From Planctomycetaceae bacterium (GTDB lineage Bacteria > Planctomycetota > Planctomycetia > Isosphaerales > Isosphaeraceae), in contig JAFANO010000371.1 of NCBI GenBank assembly GCA_019232645.1, positions 1 through 7,908 of the forward strand: a stretch of 7,908 nucleotides of DNA, given 5' to 3'. The notes below the pieces were generated by a model that saw nothing but the letters and a program-made list of their open reading frames with translations, made no database searches and was not told the origin of the DNA. Position 1 is the stretch's first letter. Each line of letters opens with the position of its first letter. Below, one piece after another: positions 1 through 5,795 of this stretch. The translations under genes were made by a program, and so were the position numbers.

Positions 1-1
1 G

Positions 2-121
2 GTGCGGCGGTGGCTGTGGCGGGAGTGGATTTTCCCACAGACGGGGGTAGACGCGGTCGTGCAAAAACTCCCGGGGCCGGTGCAAGACCTGTTGCTTTAC
101 GGCCTTGCACCAGCCGCGTAG
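2..121 (+). pseudogene. C-terminal tail of an unidentified protein, cut by the window edge
   Basis: An open frame enters from the left edge and stops at TAG 119-121, giving 39 residues. The frame is rich in Trp and Arg at its start (RRWLWREW) and has mostly G or C in third codon positions, as expected of coding DNA here. A hydrophobic stretch (VQDLLLYGL) closes it. I do not recognise the family. A basic, Trp-rich tail would suit a transposase, and an IS remnant lies about 800 bases downstream, but that is only a guess. It converges on the DUF5615 gene with a 27-base gap. The start lies outside the window, so it may equally be the end of an intact gene. Confidence 0.4.
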
Positions 122-148
122 TTCAGTCAGGTTCTGCATCAGTCGAGT

Positions 149-484
149 TCAGAGGTATTCGACGCGGTTTGCCATCTCCCGAGGTTCCAACACCTGCCAG
201 AGGAGCACCAGGGCGCCGAGGATTTGCCCGATGGTGCGCGCGTGCTGATGGCAGTAAACAATCCCCGCGTGACGGACCCCCTGGGCGTGCAGCATCAGGT
301 AGTCCTCGTCATGCGTGACGATGACCCGACCGGCGGGCAAGGCAAAGGCGATGTGGTCGATGTCGTCCGCGCCTTGGAGGCCCACTTCGCGTGTGGTCGT
401 GACATCGATGGCCCGGCGGCGCAGGCCCGTGGCAATGGCGGGCGAGACGTGCTCATCAAGATGAGACTTGAGGACCAGAGGCAT
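149..484 (-). CDS. DUF5615 PIN-like toxin, VapC45-type
   Basis: This 111-residue protein fits the DUF5615 family, a compact PIN-like nuclease fold that acts as the toxin in DUF433/DUF5615 pairs such as VapBC45 of Mycobacterium tuberculosis. Such toxins are expected to be Mg-dependent RNases. Visible acidic positions are D10-E11 in the N-terminal strand (HLDEHVSP), D40, D41 and D43 in the middle (GADDIDH), and D59 and D61 in the signature VTHDEDYL. The N terminus reads HLDEH where many relatives have LLDENL. The gene starts 29 bases inside the end of the DUF433 gene, so the two are probably translationally coupled. A GAGG sits a few bases before the ATG. The cleavage target cannot be read from the sequence. 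Confidence 0.8.
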   Translation of the reverse strand: MPLVLKSHLDEHVSPAIATGLRRRAIDVTTTREVGLQGADDIDHIAFALPAGRVIVTHDEDYLMLHAQGVRHAGIVYCHQHARTIGQILGALVLLWQVLEPREMANRVEYL

Positions 485-788
485 CCGTACCTCGGAGTCT
501 CTCTTGAAGCGGCGATGGGGAGGTCTGCTTCAGTTGCTCGAGGAGGGCCTCGGCCCGGGCCATCTCCTGCCGGATCTCCTGGGCATTGTCCGAGTAGTAG
601 GCCAGGGCGGCGTGGACGTCCGCCAGCGTGAGCTGAGGGAAGTTCGTCACGATCTCATCGGGGCTCTGCCCTCGAAGCTCGTGCCAGACATAGACATCCT
701 GCACGCGGATCCTCGTGCCCGCGACGCAGGCCTTTCCGCCACAGACGCCAGGCTTCTTCTCGATGTGCTTCACCAGAACGGGATCCAT
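456..788 (-). CDS. DUF433 antitoxin, VapB45-type
   Basis: This 110-residue protein carries a full DUF433 domain at residues 8-67. The hallmark runs are PGVCGGKACVAGTRIRV (13-29), GQSPDEIVTNFPQLTLADV (40-58) and HAALAYYSDN (59-68). DUF433 proteins have a winged or homeodomain-like helix-turn-helix and act as antitoxins that neutralise DUF5615 toxins and usually repress their own operon. Residues 70-110 form a charged tail that probably contacts the toxin. The ATG at 788 is chosen because AAAGGAG lies 7 bases before it. An in-frame GTG at 806 lies upstream of that site and would place it inside the coding sequence. It is the first gene of a two-gene unit with the toxin. Confidence 0.88.
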   Translation of the reverse strand: MDPVLVKHIEKKPGVCGGKACVAGTRIRVQDVYVWHELRGQSPDEIVTNFPQLTLADVHAALAYYSDNAQEIRQEMARAEALLEQLKQTSPSPLQERLRGTDASGPQVSS

Positions 789-815
789 CACGGCTCTCCT
801 TTCCACTTCAAACTC

Positions 816-824
816 ATTCTAGCA
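816..824 (-). promoter_or_regulatory. Possible extended -10 promoter element of the toxin-antitoxin unit
   Basis: Read on the minus strand this is TGC followed by TAGAAT, matching an extended -10 (TGnTAnAAT). It sits about 28 bases before the chosen ATG of the DUF433 gene. No recognisable -35 box lies at the right distance, which an extended -10 can tolerate. This is a consensus match only. Confidence 0.3.
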
Positions 825-922
825 CAGGCTTGAAGCCCGCCGCCTCCGCTACGTCGGCGAGTGCTGGATCGCCAACCCGGTTCTCTGATCGTTTTTGTAC
901 CTTTTTTGGGTTCTACCCGAAG

Positions 923-1075
923 TACAGCTACAACTTCTGCTGGGTGGTGCGGACGCTACGGCAGGAGGGGGAGGATGGTCGGTGGCGGCGTCGGACCCCT
1001 ACGGTGGCCGCGGGTTTGGCGGACCACGTCCGGTCGTTGAGGAGGGAATGGTTGAGCTTCCCGACCGTTCAATGA
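923..1075 (+). pseudogene. IS1-like transposase, C-terminal remnant
   Basis: The frame encodes YSYNFCWVVRTLR, then a short Gly/Glu-rich insert, then RRRTPTVAAGLADHV and a REWLSF-containing tail before TGA. This is the usual end of a group of IS1-like DDE transposases, whose C termini read YNFC.VH.TLR...TPAMAAGLTDHVW. The DDE catalytic core upstream is missing: the frame before this point has no transposase character and reaches the DUF433 promoter region within about 100 bases. It is therefore a dead fragment of about 50 codons, marking a past insertion and deletion. The family name is from memory of the motif and not from a search. Confidence 0.58.
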
Positions 1076-1209
1076 ACGTAGGGCACCACCTTTCCCCCCC
1101 GCTTTTAGGAAAAAGCAGGTCATGGCGATTCTCTTCGTTCCCACCCAGGATCATGACATTCGATCGAAGAGATCGCGGAATGGCGCGGTTTAGACCCCCG
1201 CCCGTCGTC
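1076..1209. other. Non-coding gap between the IS remnant and oxdC
   Basis: No convincing gene is visible. The stretch holds a C run followed by a small perfect hairpin at 1101-1116 (arms GCTTTT and AAAAGC, 4-base loop). The stretch GGGCACCACCTTTCC just after the transposase stop could be what is left of an IS end, but no partner repeat is seen on the other side. Confidence 0.4.
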
Positions 1210-1232
1210 GGACCTCAAGGTCGTTGAGGCCC
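1210..1232 (-). terminator. Hairpin at the oxdC stop codon, weak terminator candidate
   Basis: On the minus strand the arms GGGCCTCAA and TTGAGGTCC form a 9-bp stem with one G-U pair and a 5-base loop. The stop codon is inside the 3' arm. No T run follows, so it does not look like a classical intrinsic terminator. It may still protect the 3' end of the mRNA. Confidence 0.3.
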
Positions 1233-2417
1233 GGTCTTCTCGGGCCCGTCCTTGTCCGCGATGAACACGTCCCGGTGCGGGAACGTCTCGAACAGCGCGG
1301 CCGGCTTGCCGAAGTTGGTGGCCAGCACGTCGAGCGGGTTCCCGGCGATCCACTGCGACAGGTCGATCGTCTCGTAGACGCCGGTGTTGAACCCGATCAG
1401 GACCCGGCACGGCGTGTCGCCGACGTTCTCGATCGAGTGCCCGTACCCCTGCGGGATGTAGCCGACGTCGCCCTTGTCCAGCGTCTCGGTCCGGTACCGG
1501 CCGTGTGAGCCGAACATCGTCACGCTGACCTGCCCCTCGATGACGTACTGCCACTCGTCGGCGGTCGGGTGCCAGTGCAGCTCCCGCATCGCCCCCGGGT
1601 CGAGGTCGAGGATCACGCCCGTGATCGTTTTCGAGATCGGGAACCGGGTGGAGTCGACGCGCCACTCCCGGCCCCCTTTGAATAGGGCGTGCGGGTTTTG
1701 TTCGAGGAGCTCAAACTTGTGCGTCTGCGGCGGCAGCTTCCGCCCCTGGAGGGGGATCGACTGCTCCTCCGGCGGCACCGCCCCACGGGCGAAGTACACC
1801 TCGTCCTTCGGGAACCCGTCGAAGGCCGACTCGGGGACGCCGAAGTTCTTCGCCAGGAGCGGCTTGGGGGTGTGGCCGATCCAGTCGCTGATGCTGAAGG
1901 TGCCGAACTCCGAGAAGTAGCCGTTGTCGAAGATCAGGATGAAGTGCGTCGGCTTGTCCCCCAGGCATTCGAGCATGTGGCCGTGGCCGCGCGGGAAATA
2001 CCACACGTCGCCGGGGCCGAAGTCGTTCGTCTCGGCGTTCCCCTGCGGGTCGATGACCGTCGTCCTGACCCGCCCCTCGATCACGAACGCCCACTCGGCC
2101 GCGGTGGCATGCCAGTGCAGCTCGCGCATGGCCCCCGGCTCGAGCCTCATCGAGACGCCGGCGATCCCCTTGGAGATCGGCAACTGCACGACGGTCGCTT
2201 CCTTCCCATAGCTCTTGCCGATCACCCGTCCTTCCGACTTCTCGAGGGCGAATTTGAAAGTCGGCAGTTCCTTGTCGGCGAGCAGCGGGTCGGGGACGTT
2301 GTTCATGAAGCTCGGGTCGCCGGCTTCAGCCCGCTTGGTGCCGGCGAGTGTTGCGGTCGTGACGGCCGCGAACGCCGCGGCCGCTGCCATGAAGTCCCGT
2401 CGAGGCATGTCCAACAT
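1215..2417 (-). CDS. oxdC: Oxalate decarboxylase, bicupin, Tat-exported
   Basis: This 400-residue protein is a bicupin of the OxdC family, which uses Mn and O2 to split oxalate into formate and CO2. Cupin 1 (about 85-180) has metal ligands H101, H103, E108 and H147 (HWHATAAEW, RGHGHMLE). Cupin 2 (about 265-355) has H281, H283, E288 and H327 (HWHPTADEW, QGYGHSIE). The N-terminal lid is SEFGT (169-173). Its E170 matches the proton-donating Glu of the SENST lid in Bacillus OxdC, which favours decarboxylase over oxidase. The N terminus has a Tat signal (PRRDFM, then an Ala-rich helix, likely cleavage after AEA at 30-32). The start at 2417 follows AGGGAG at good spacing. The frame stays open upstream only through the palindromic leader. 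It is the last gene of the fdh cluster. Confidence 0.93.
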   Translation of the reverse strand: MLDMPRRDFMAAAAAFAAVTTATLAGTKRAEAGDPSFMNNVPDPLLADKELPTFKFALEKSEGRVIGKSYGKEATVVQLPISKGIAGVSMRLEPGAMRELHWHATAAEWAFVIEGRVRTTVIDPQGNAETNDFGPGDVWYFPRGHGHMLECLGDKPTHFILIFDNGYFSEFGTFSISDWIGHTPKPLLAKNFGVPESAFDGFPKDEVYFARGAVPPEEQSIPLQGRKLPPQTHKFELLEQNPHALFKGGREWRVDSTRFPISKTITGVILDLDPGAMRELHWHPTADEWQYVIEGQVSVTMFGSHGRYRTETLDKGDVGYIPQGYGHSIENVGDTPCRVLIGFNTGVYETIDLSQWIAGNPLDVLATNFGKPAALFETFPHRDVFIADKDGPEKTGPQRP

Positions 2418-2434
2418 GGGAAGCTCCCTTCGAT

Positions 2435-2456
2435 GATCTGATACGCATTCCAGATC
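2435..2456. repeat. Small inverted repeat GATCTG/CAGATC in the oxdC leader
   Basis: Perfect 6-bp arms at 2435-2440 and 2451-2456 flank a 10-base loop, 18 bases before the oxdC start. GATCTG appears a third time at 2475-2480 inside the larger palindrome. It could be an operator half-site or an alternative RNA fold competing with the large hairpin. Confidence 0.4.
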
Positions 2457-2539
2457 TTTTGTGCGCTCTGTCCGGATCTGAAATTTGAGATTTCCAAATT
2501 TCAAATCAGCAGGCCGAGCGCACGAAAATTCCTGGTATC
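2440..2539. repeat. Nested imperfect inverted repeat of about 100 bp between fdh and oxdC
   Basis: Three sets of arms are stacked around one centre. The inner arms are 2475-2487 and 2495-2507 (GATCTGAAATTTG and CAAATTTCAAATC; 12 of 13 match and the odd pair is G-U in minus-strand RNA; 7-base loop). The middle arms are TTTTGTGCGCTC at 2457-2468 and GAGCGCACGAAAA at 2516-2528, with one bulged base. The outer arms are GATAC at 2440-2444 with GTATC at 2535-2539, plus CAG at 2451-2453 with CTG at 2532-2534. The inner part is conspicuously AT-rich against GC-rich surroundings. It lies in the leader of oxdC, 23-122 bases before its ATG. It could be an RNA regulatory fold, a processing site separating fdh from oxdC, or a small MITE-like element. 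Confidence 0.72.
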
Positions 2540-2649
2540 CGAATGAGTGGTGATCGAACGGTCCGACGGCACGACTCGAATCCCCAGCGGCCTCACCCCG
2601 ACGAGGTCAAGTCGAACATGGCCGCCAGGTCCGACCCTCGGGTGGCGTC

Positions 2650-3804
2650 TCAGGCCGTGTAGGAATGGGCTCCGACACCGGCCAGCTTGCCGCCTTCGAC
2701 GATCAGATACTCCTTGCGAATCGGCCGGCCGGCGAACCAGCACTCGAGGATCTCGCGAACTCCCGCGGCGTAGCGGGCCTGGGCCGAGAGGCTCGTCCCG
2801 GACACATGCGGCGTCATGCCGTGATGCGGCATCGTCCGCCAGGGGTGGTCCGGCGGCGCCGGCTGCGGGAACCAGACGTCTCCGGCGTAGCCGGCGAGCT
2901 GTCCGCTCTCCAGGGCGCGGACGATGGCGTCGCGGTCGCAGATCTTTGCGCGGGCGGTGTTCACGATGTAGGAGCCGCGCTTCATCTTGCCCAGGAGATC
3001 GTCGTTGAAGAGGTGCTCCGTCTCGGGGTGCAACGGGCAGTGGATCGAGATCACGTCGCAGACGCGGACCAGCGACTCGACGCTCGGGTGGTACGTCAGC
3101 CCCAGCTCCTTCTCGACCGCATCCGGCAGGCGATGCTTGTCCGTGTAGTGGAGCTTCACGTCGAAGGGCTTGAGGCGCTTCAGGACGGCCACGCCGATCC
3201 GGCCCGCGGCGACCGTGCCGACATTCATGCCCTCCAGGTCGTAGGCCCGCTCGACGCAATCGGCGATGTTCCAGCCCCCCTTGACGACCCACCCGTACGA
3301 CGGCAGGTAATTGCGGACGAGCGCGAGGATCTGCATCACGGCGTGCTCGGCGACGCTGATGCTGTTGCAATAGGTCACCTCGGCGACCGTGATCCCGCGG
3401 TCGATCGCCGCCCGCAGGTCGACGTGATCGGAGCCGATCCCGGCGGTGACGGCCAGCTTGAGCTTGGGCGCCCGCGCGATCCGCTCCGCGGTCAAGTAGG
3501 CGGGCCAGAACGGTTGCGAGATGACGACATCGGCGTCGGGCAGCTCGTTCTCGAAGGCGCAGCCCGGGCTGTCCTTGTCGGAGGTCACCACGAGCGTGTG
3601 CCCGGCGCGCTCCAGGTACGCGCGCAGTCCCAACTCGCCCGAGACGCTCCCCAGCAAGGTGCCGGGCTTGAAATCGATGCCCTCCGGGGTCGGTAGCGTC
3701 TGGCCGTCGGGATAGCGGCTCAGCGAGGGGATCTCGTCCCTCGCGTAGGAGGTCGGATACCCGGTCACCGGGTCTGGATACAGGACGCAAATCACCTTGG
3801 CCAT
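2650..3804 (-). CDS. fdh: NAD-dependent formate dehydrogenase
   Basis: This 384-residue D-2-hydroxyacid dehydrogenase superfamily enzyme closely follows the well-known Pseudomonas sp. 101 enzyme, from MAKVICVLYPDPV to GAHSY. It is a soluble cytoplasmic dimer type that oxidises formate to CO2 and reduces NAD. Catalytic and substrate residues are visible at I123, N147 (TYCNSIS), R285 (NTARAK), Q314 (FPQPAP) and H333 (TPHVSG), each one higher than the classical numbering. The Rossmann loop is GTVAAGRIG (196-204), and D222 after the second strand favours NAD over NADP. It ends about 15 residues earlier than the Pseudomonas protein, lacking its disordered tail. The start is set by AAGGAG 8 bases before the ATG. 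It follows the peroxidase gene by 39 bases, so an operon is likely, and it would consume the formate made by oxdC. Confidence 0.97.
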   Translation of the reverse strand: MAKVICVLYPDPVTGYPTSYARDEIPSLSRYPDGQTLPTPEGIDFKPGTLLGSVSGELGLRAYLERAGHTLVVTSDKDSPGCAFENELPDADVVISQPFWPAYLTAERIARAPKLKLAVTAGIGSDHVDLRAAIDRGITVAEVTYCNSISVAEHAVMQILALVRNYLPSYGWVVKGGWNIADCVERAYDLEGMNVGTVAAGRIGVAVLKRLKPFDVKLHYTDKHRLPDAVEKELGLTYHPSVESLVRVCDVISIHCPLHPETEHLFNDDLLGKMKRGSYIVNTARAKICDRDAIVRALESGQLAGYAGDVWFPQPAPPDHPWRTMPHHGMTPHVSGTSLSAQARYAAGVREILECWFAGRPIRKEYLIVEGGKLAGVGAHSYTA

Positions 3805-3814
3805 CGTTGATGCT

Positions 3815-3836
3815 CCTTGGAATGACCTTGGAATGA
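3815..3836. repeat. Tandem 11-bp duplication in the fdh leader
   Basis: CCTTGGAATGA occurs twice with no gap (3815-3825 and 3826-3836). On the minus strand the copies are TCATTCCAAGG, and only the copy nearest the ATG continues into AAGGAG. It fills most of the 39-base gap between the peroxidase stop and the fdh start and looks like a recent slippage duplication. Confidence 0.8.
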
Positions 3837-3843
3837 AGGGAAC

Positions 3844-4944
3844 TCATCGTGTCCGTGAGCGAGAGGGAGCCGAAGACGGCGGGCCGAAGCCGCCGGCAGG
3901 GAGCACCGGCGCACGCTCGAATCCCTCGGGCAACGTACCGGTCAGGCTCCCGAGAAAGGTCACGATCTCGTCGACCTCGGGGTCGGAGAGATCGGCGTCG
4001 AGCTGGACCTTGGCCATGATCCGAACGGCCCTCGGCAAGGCGTCGACCGCGCCGTCGTGGAAGTAGGGGGGCGTCATCGCGACGTTGCGAAGTCCGGGGA
4101 CCTTGAACTTGTAGAGGTCGGCGGGATCGTTCGTCACGTCGAACCGGCCCTTGTCGACGTCCTGGCTGCCGGTCTCCTTCCAGTACTCGGAGACCACGCC
4201 GAACTTCCGGAACCCGAGTCCGCCGAGTCCTGGCCCCTTGTGACAGTCGACGCAGCCGGTCTCGATGAACGTCCGTAACCCCTTGCGTTCGGCCGCCGAG
4301 AGGGCGTCGGGCGCGCCTCGAAGATAGTCGTCAAATCGGGACGGCGAGACGAGCGTCCGCTCGTACGCGCCGATGGCCTTGCCCCAGTTGTCCTCCGAGA
4401 GCGGGTCGGCCTCGCCGGGGAAGGCGTCCTGGAACATCGCGGCGTAGCCGGGAATCGCCTTCACCCGGGCCATGGCGGTTGGGAAGTCGGGGTTGCCAAA
4501 ACCCGGCCCCAGCAACCCTTGCTTCGCCTGCTCCTCGACGTTCGCGAACCGGCCGTCCCAGTGCTCCTTGAAGTACAGCCCGGCGTTCAGCACCGTGGGA
4601 GCGTTTCGAGGGAGAGGTTGGTCGTGCACGCCGACCGACTTGGGCAGTCCGTCGGTGGCGTAAAGTGCGGGTTGATGGCATCGCGCGCAGCCCACGGTGC
4701 CGTCGGCGGAGATGCGCGGGTCGAAGAACAGCTTGCGACCCAGGCGGACGCGTTCCGGGGTGACCGGGAACTCCGCGGTCGCCATGTCCTTCGGGAGCGG
4801 TTGAAAGAGACCCCGGGCCTCCTTGAGGAGATCGGCGTCATCCATCGCAAGGGCGGATTTCGCGACGAGGCCGGCGGCGATCGCGACCGCGACAAGGCAA
4901 AAGATCCAGATTCGTGTGTAATCAGCAACATCGAGCGGTCTCAT
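3844..4944 (-). CDS. Di-heme cytochrome c peroxidase, exported
   Basis: This 366-residue protein belongs to the CcpA/MauG family. Two heme c sites are present, CARCH at 86-90 and CVDCH at 231-235. Family landmarks are LGRKLFFDPRIS (68-79), DGLPKSVG, RNAPTVLNAG (113-122), LRNVAMTPPYFHDG (285-298) and a final EIVTFLGSLTG. M290 is a candidate distal heme ligand. Such enzymes take electrons from small cytochromes or cupredoxins to reduce peroxide in the periplasm; some relatives oxidise other substrates. Residues 11-33 form a Sec signal with likely cleavage after ALA. The ATG at 4944 is preferred because AGAGGA precedes it by 6 bases. In-frame ATGs at 4965 and 4995 lack such a site, though 4995 overlaps the stop of the upstream remnant. 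It is followed by fdh at 39 bases. Confidence 0.9.
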   Translation of the reverse strand: MRPLDVADYTRIWIFCLVAVAIAAGLVAKSALAMDDADLLKEARGLFQPLPKDMATAEFPVTPERVRLGRKLFFDPRISADGTVGCARCHQPALYATDGLPKSVGVHDQPLPRNAPTVLNAGLYFKEHWDGRFANVEEQAKQGLLGPGFGNPDFPTAMARVKAIPGYAAMFQDAFPGEADPLSEDNWGKAIGAYERTLVSPSRFDDYLRGAPDALSAAERKGLRTFIETGCVDCHKGPGLGGLGFRKFGVVSEYWKETGSQDVDKGRFDVTNDPADLYKFKVPGLRNVAMTPPYFHDGAVDALPRAVRIMAKVQLDADLSDPEVDEIVTFLGSLTGTLPEGFERAPVLPAGGFGPPSSAPSRSRTR

Positions 4945-4991
4945 GAGAGTCCTCTGGAGGTTCATCAGTCGCCGATCAGAGCGCCAGACCG

Positions 4992-5402
4992 TCATGGACT
5001 CCGACCTTCAACGAACATCTCGATGGGAAGCGGATGTTTGATCACGTTGCTGCCGTAATTCGGATCATGCCGTCAGGCTGAACACACCCGTTGGCGTCCT
5101 TGGCGCGGGCCAAGAGGGTGTGTGGTCCCGGCTTCTCGGGTGTAAGCCGGTCGAGTTTCCGGCGTCGCCAGGCAAGCCGTTGAGCTGGGACGATCAACTC
5201 CGCCAGAGCCCAGGTTTCGCCTCCGTCGGTGCTTATGACGATCCTCGGTCTCTCCCGACCATGCCGCGCCGGCGATCGTGTCCAGCGTGTTCGATGCGAG
5301 CGTCTCGTAAACGCCGGGGCGCGCGCCCTCGGATTTCACCTGGATCTCTCCCGGCGCGCGTCGAACGGACTGTCCCACGACATCGTCCCAGTACCCGTAG
5401 TC
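4992..5402 (-). pseudogene. Sulfite-oxidase-like molybdopterin oxidoreductase, broken C-terminal part
   Basis: Three consecutive pieces of one protein can be read in two frames. Piece A (5402-5250) runs from DYGYWDDVV through VKSEGARPG to AGAAWSGE. Piece B (5242-5075) has VISTDGGETWALAEL, LDRLTPEKPGPHTLLARAK and DANGCVQP. Piece C (5072-4992) has RHDPNYGSNVIKHPLPIEM and ends in TGA. Together they make the Ig-like Mo-cofactor dimerisation domain at the end of sulfite oxidase and SoxC-type enzymes, in correct order. One extra base near 5243 breaks A from B, and one missing base near 5073 breaks B from C, so A and C share a frame. The molybdopterin domain and its Cys ligand are not found upstream. 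The stop overlaps an ATG of the peroxidase frame, suggesting they were once one operon. Confidence 0.75.
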
Positions 5403-5795
5403 GGGTGCAACCGCGCCAGTGCCACAAGTTTCAGCCGAATTCCGATGGTTTCCGACCGTGAGCTGGCTTGGGTTAGCTTACCCGTGCCTCTGACCACTTG
5501 AAAATCGAGGGGCCTTTCCTGTGAAGTGGCAGGATCTGACAATATCTATCCTCCAACGGACCATCCTACGTGTGCCGCACTCCTCCTGGCAACGCACTTC
5601 GCACCTTGACTTGGTCCAGCGGACCGCTCGCGCGAAGGTTGGATCGAAATGTATCAATCGTATTTGACATCAAAAGCACCTGCTGGGATGACGACTTAAG
5701 GGACGTCAGGGAAGCAAAAGCCCTCAAACGCCGCATAATCGTTGGCACTGGCGCGAGAGCACCCGGTTGATCAGCCTCATGCTGAGATCCCGTCC
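5403..5795. other. Stretch without a convincing gene
   Basis: About 390 bases separate the oxidoreductase remnant from the next minus-strand ORF. Several short open frames cross it, but none has consistent GC-rich third positions or a familiar motif. The part from roughly 5640 to 5740 is noticeably lower in GC. It includes a minus-strand 34-codon frame starting MSNTIDTFRSN at 5670, which I do not support as a gene. It may hold what is left of the 5' half of the broken oxidoreductase, unrecognisable by eye. Confidence 0.45.

Noticed and set aside
1101..1116. GCTTTT/AAAAGC hairpin as terminator of oxdC
   Set aside because: The stem is short and AT-rich, and no T run follows it on either strand.
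1228..1246. GGCCCG/CGGGCC inverted repeat as a terminator
   Set aside because: It lies inside the oxdC coding end, overlaps the better hairpin at 1210-1232, and has no T run.
1689..2441. A 250-codon plus-strand open frame
   Set aside because: It is antisense to oxdC, with Arg/Asp/Val-rich shadow composition.
2418..2504. N-terminal extension of oxdC to 2504
   Set aside because: It would translate half of the large palindrome and place residues ahead of a proper Tat signal; the ATG at 2417 has its own ribosome-binding site.
2560..2600. tRNA-like stretch containing ACTCGAATCCCC
   Set aside because: Only the T-loop-like bases match; no acceptor stem or anticodon arm can be built around it.
2665..3696. 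A 343-codon plus-strand open frame
   Set aside because: It is antisense to fdh and is open only because of the GC-rich codon pattern; its composition is low in complexity.
2501..3847. A 448-codon minus-strand open frame overlapping the formate dehydrogenase
   Set aside because: It is a shifted-frame shadow rich in Arg, Gly and Asp with no motifs, and the formate dehydrogenase in the other frame is unmistakable.
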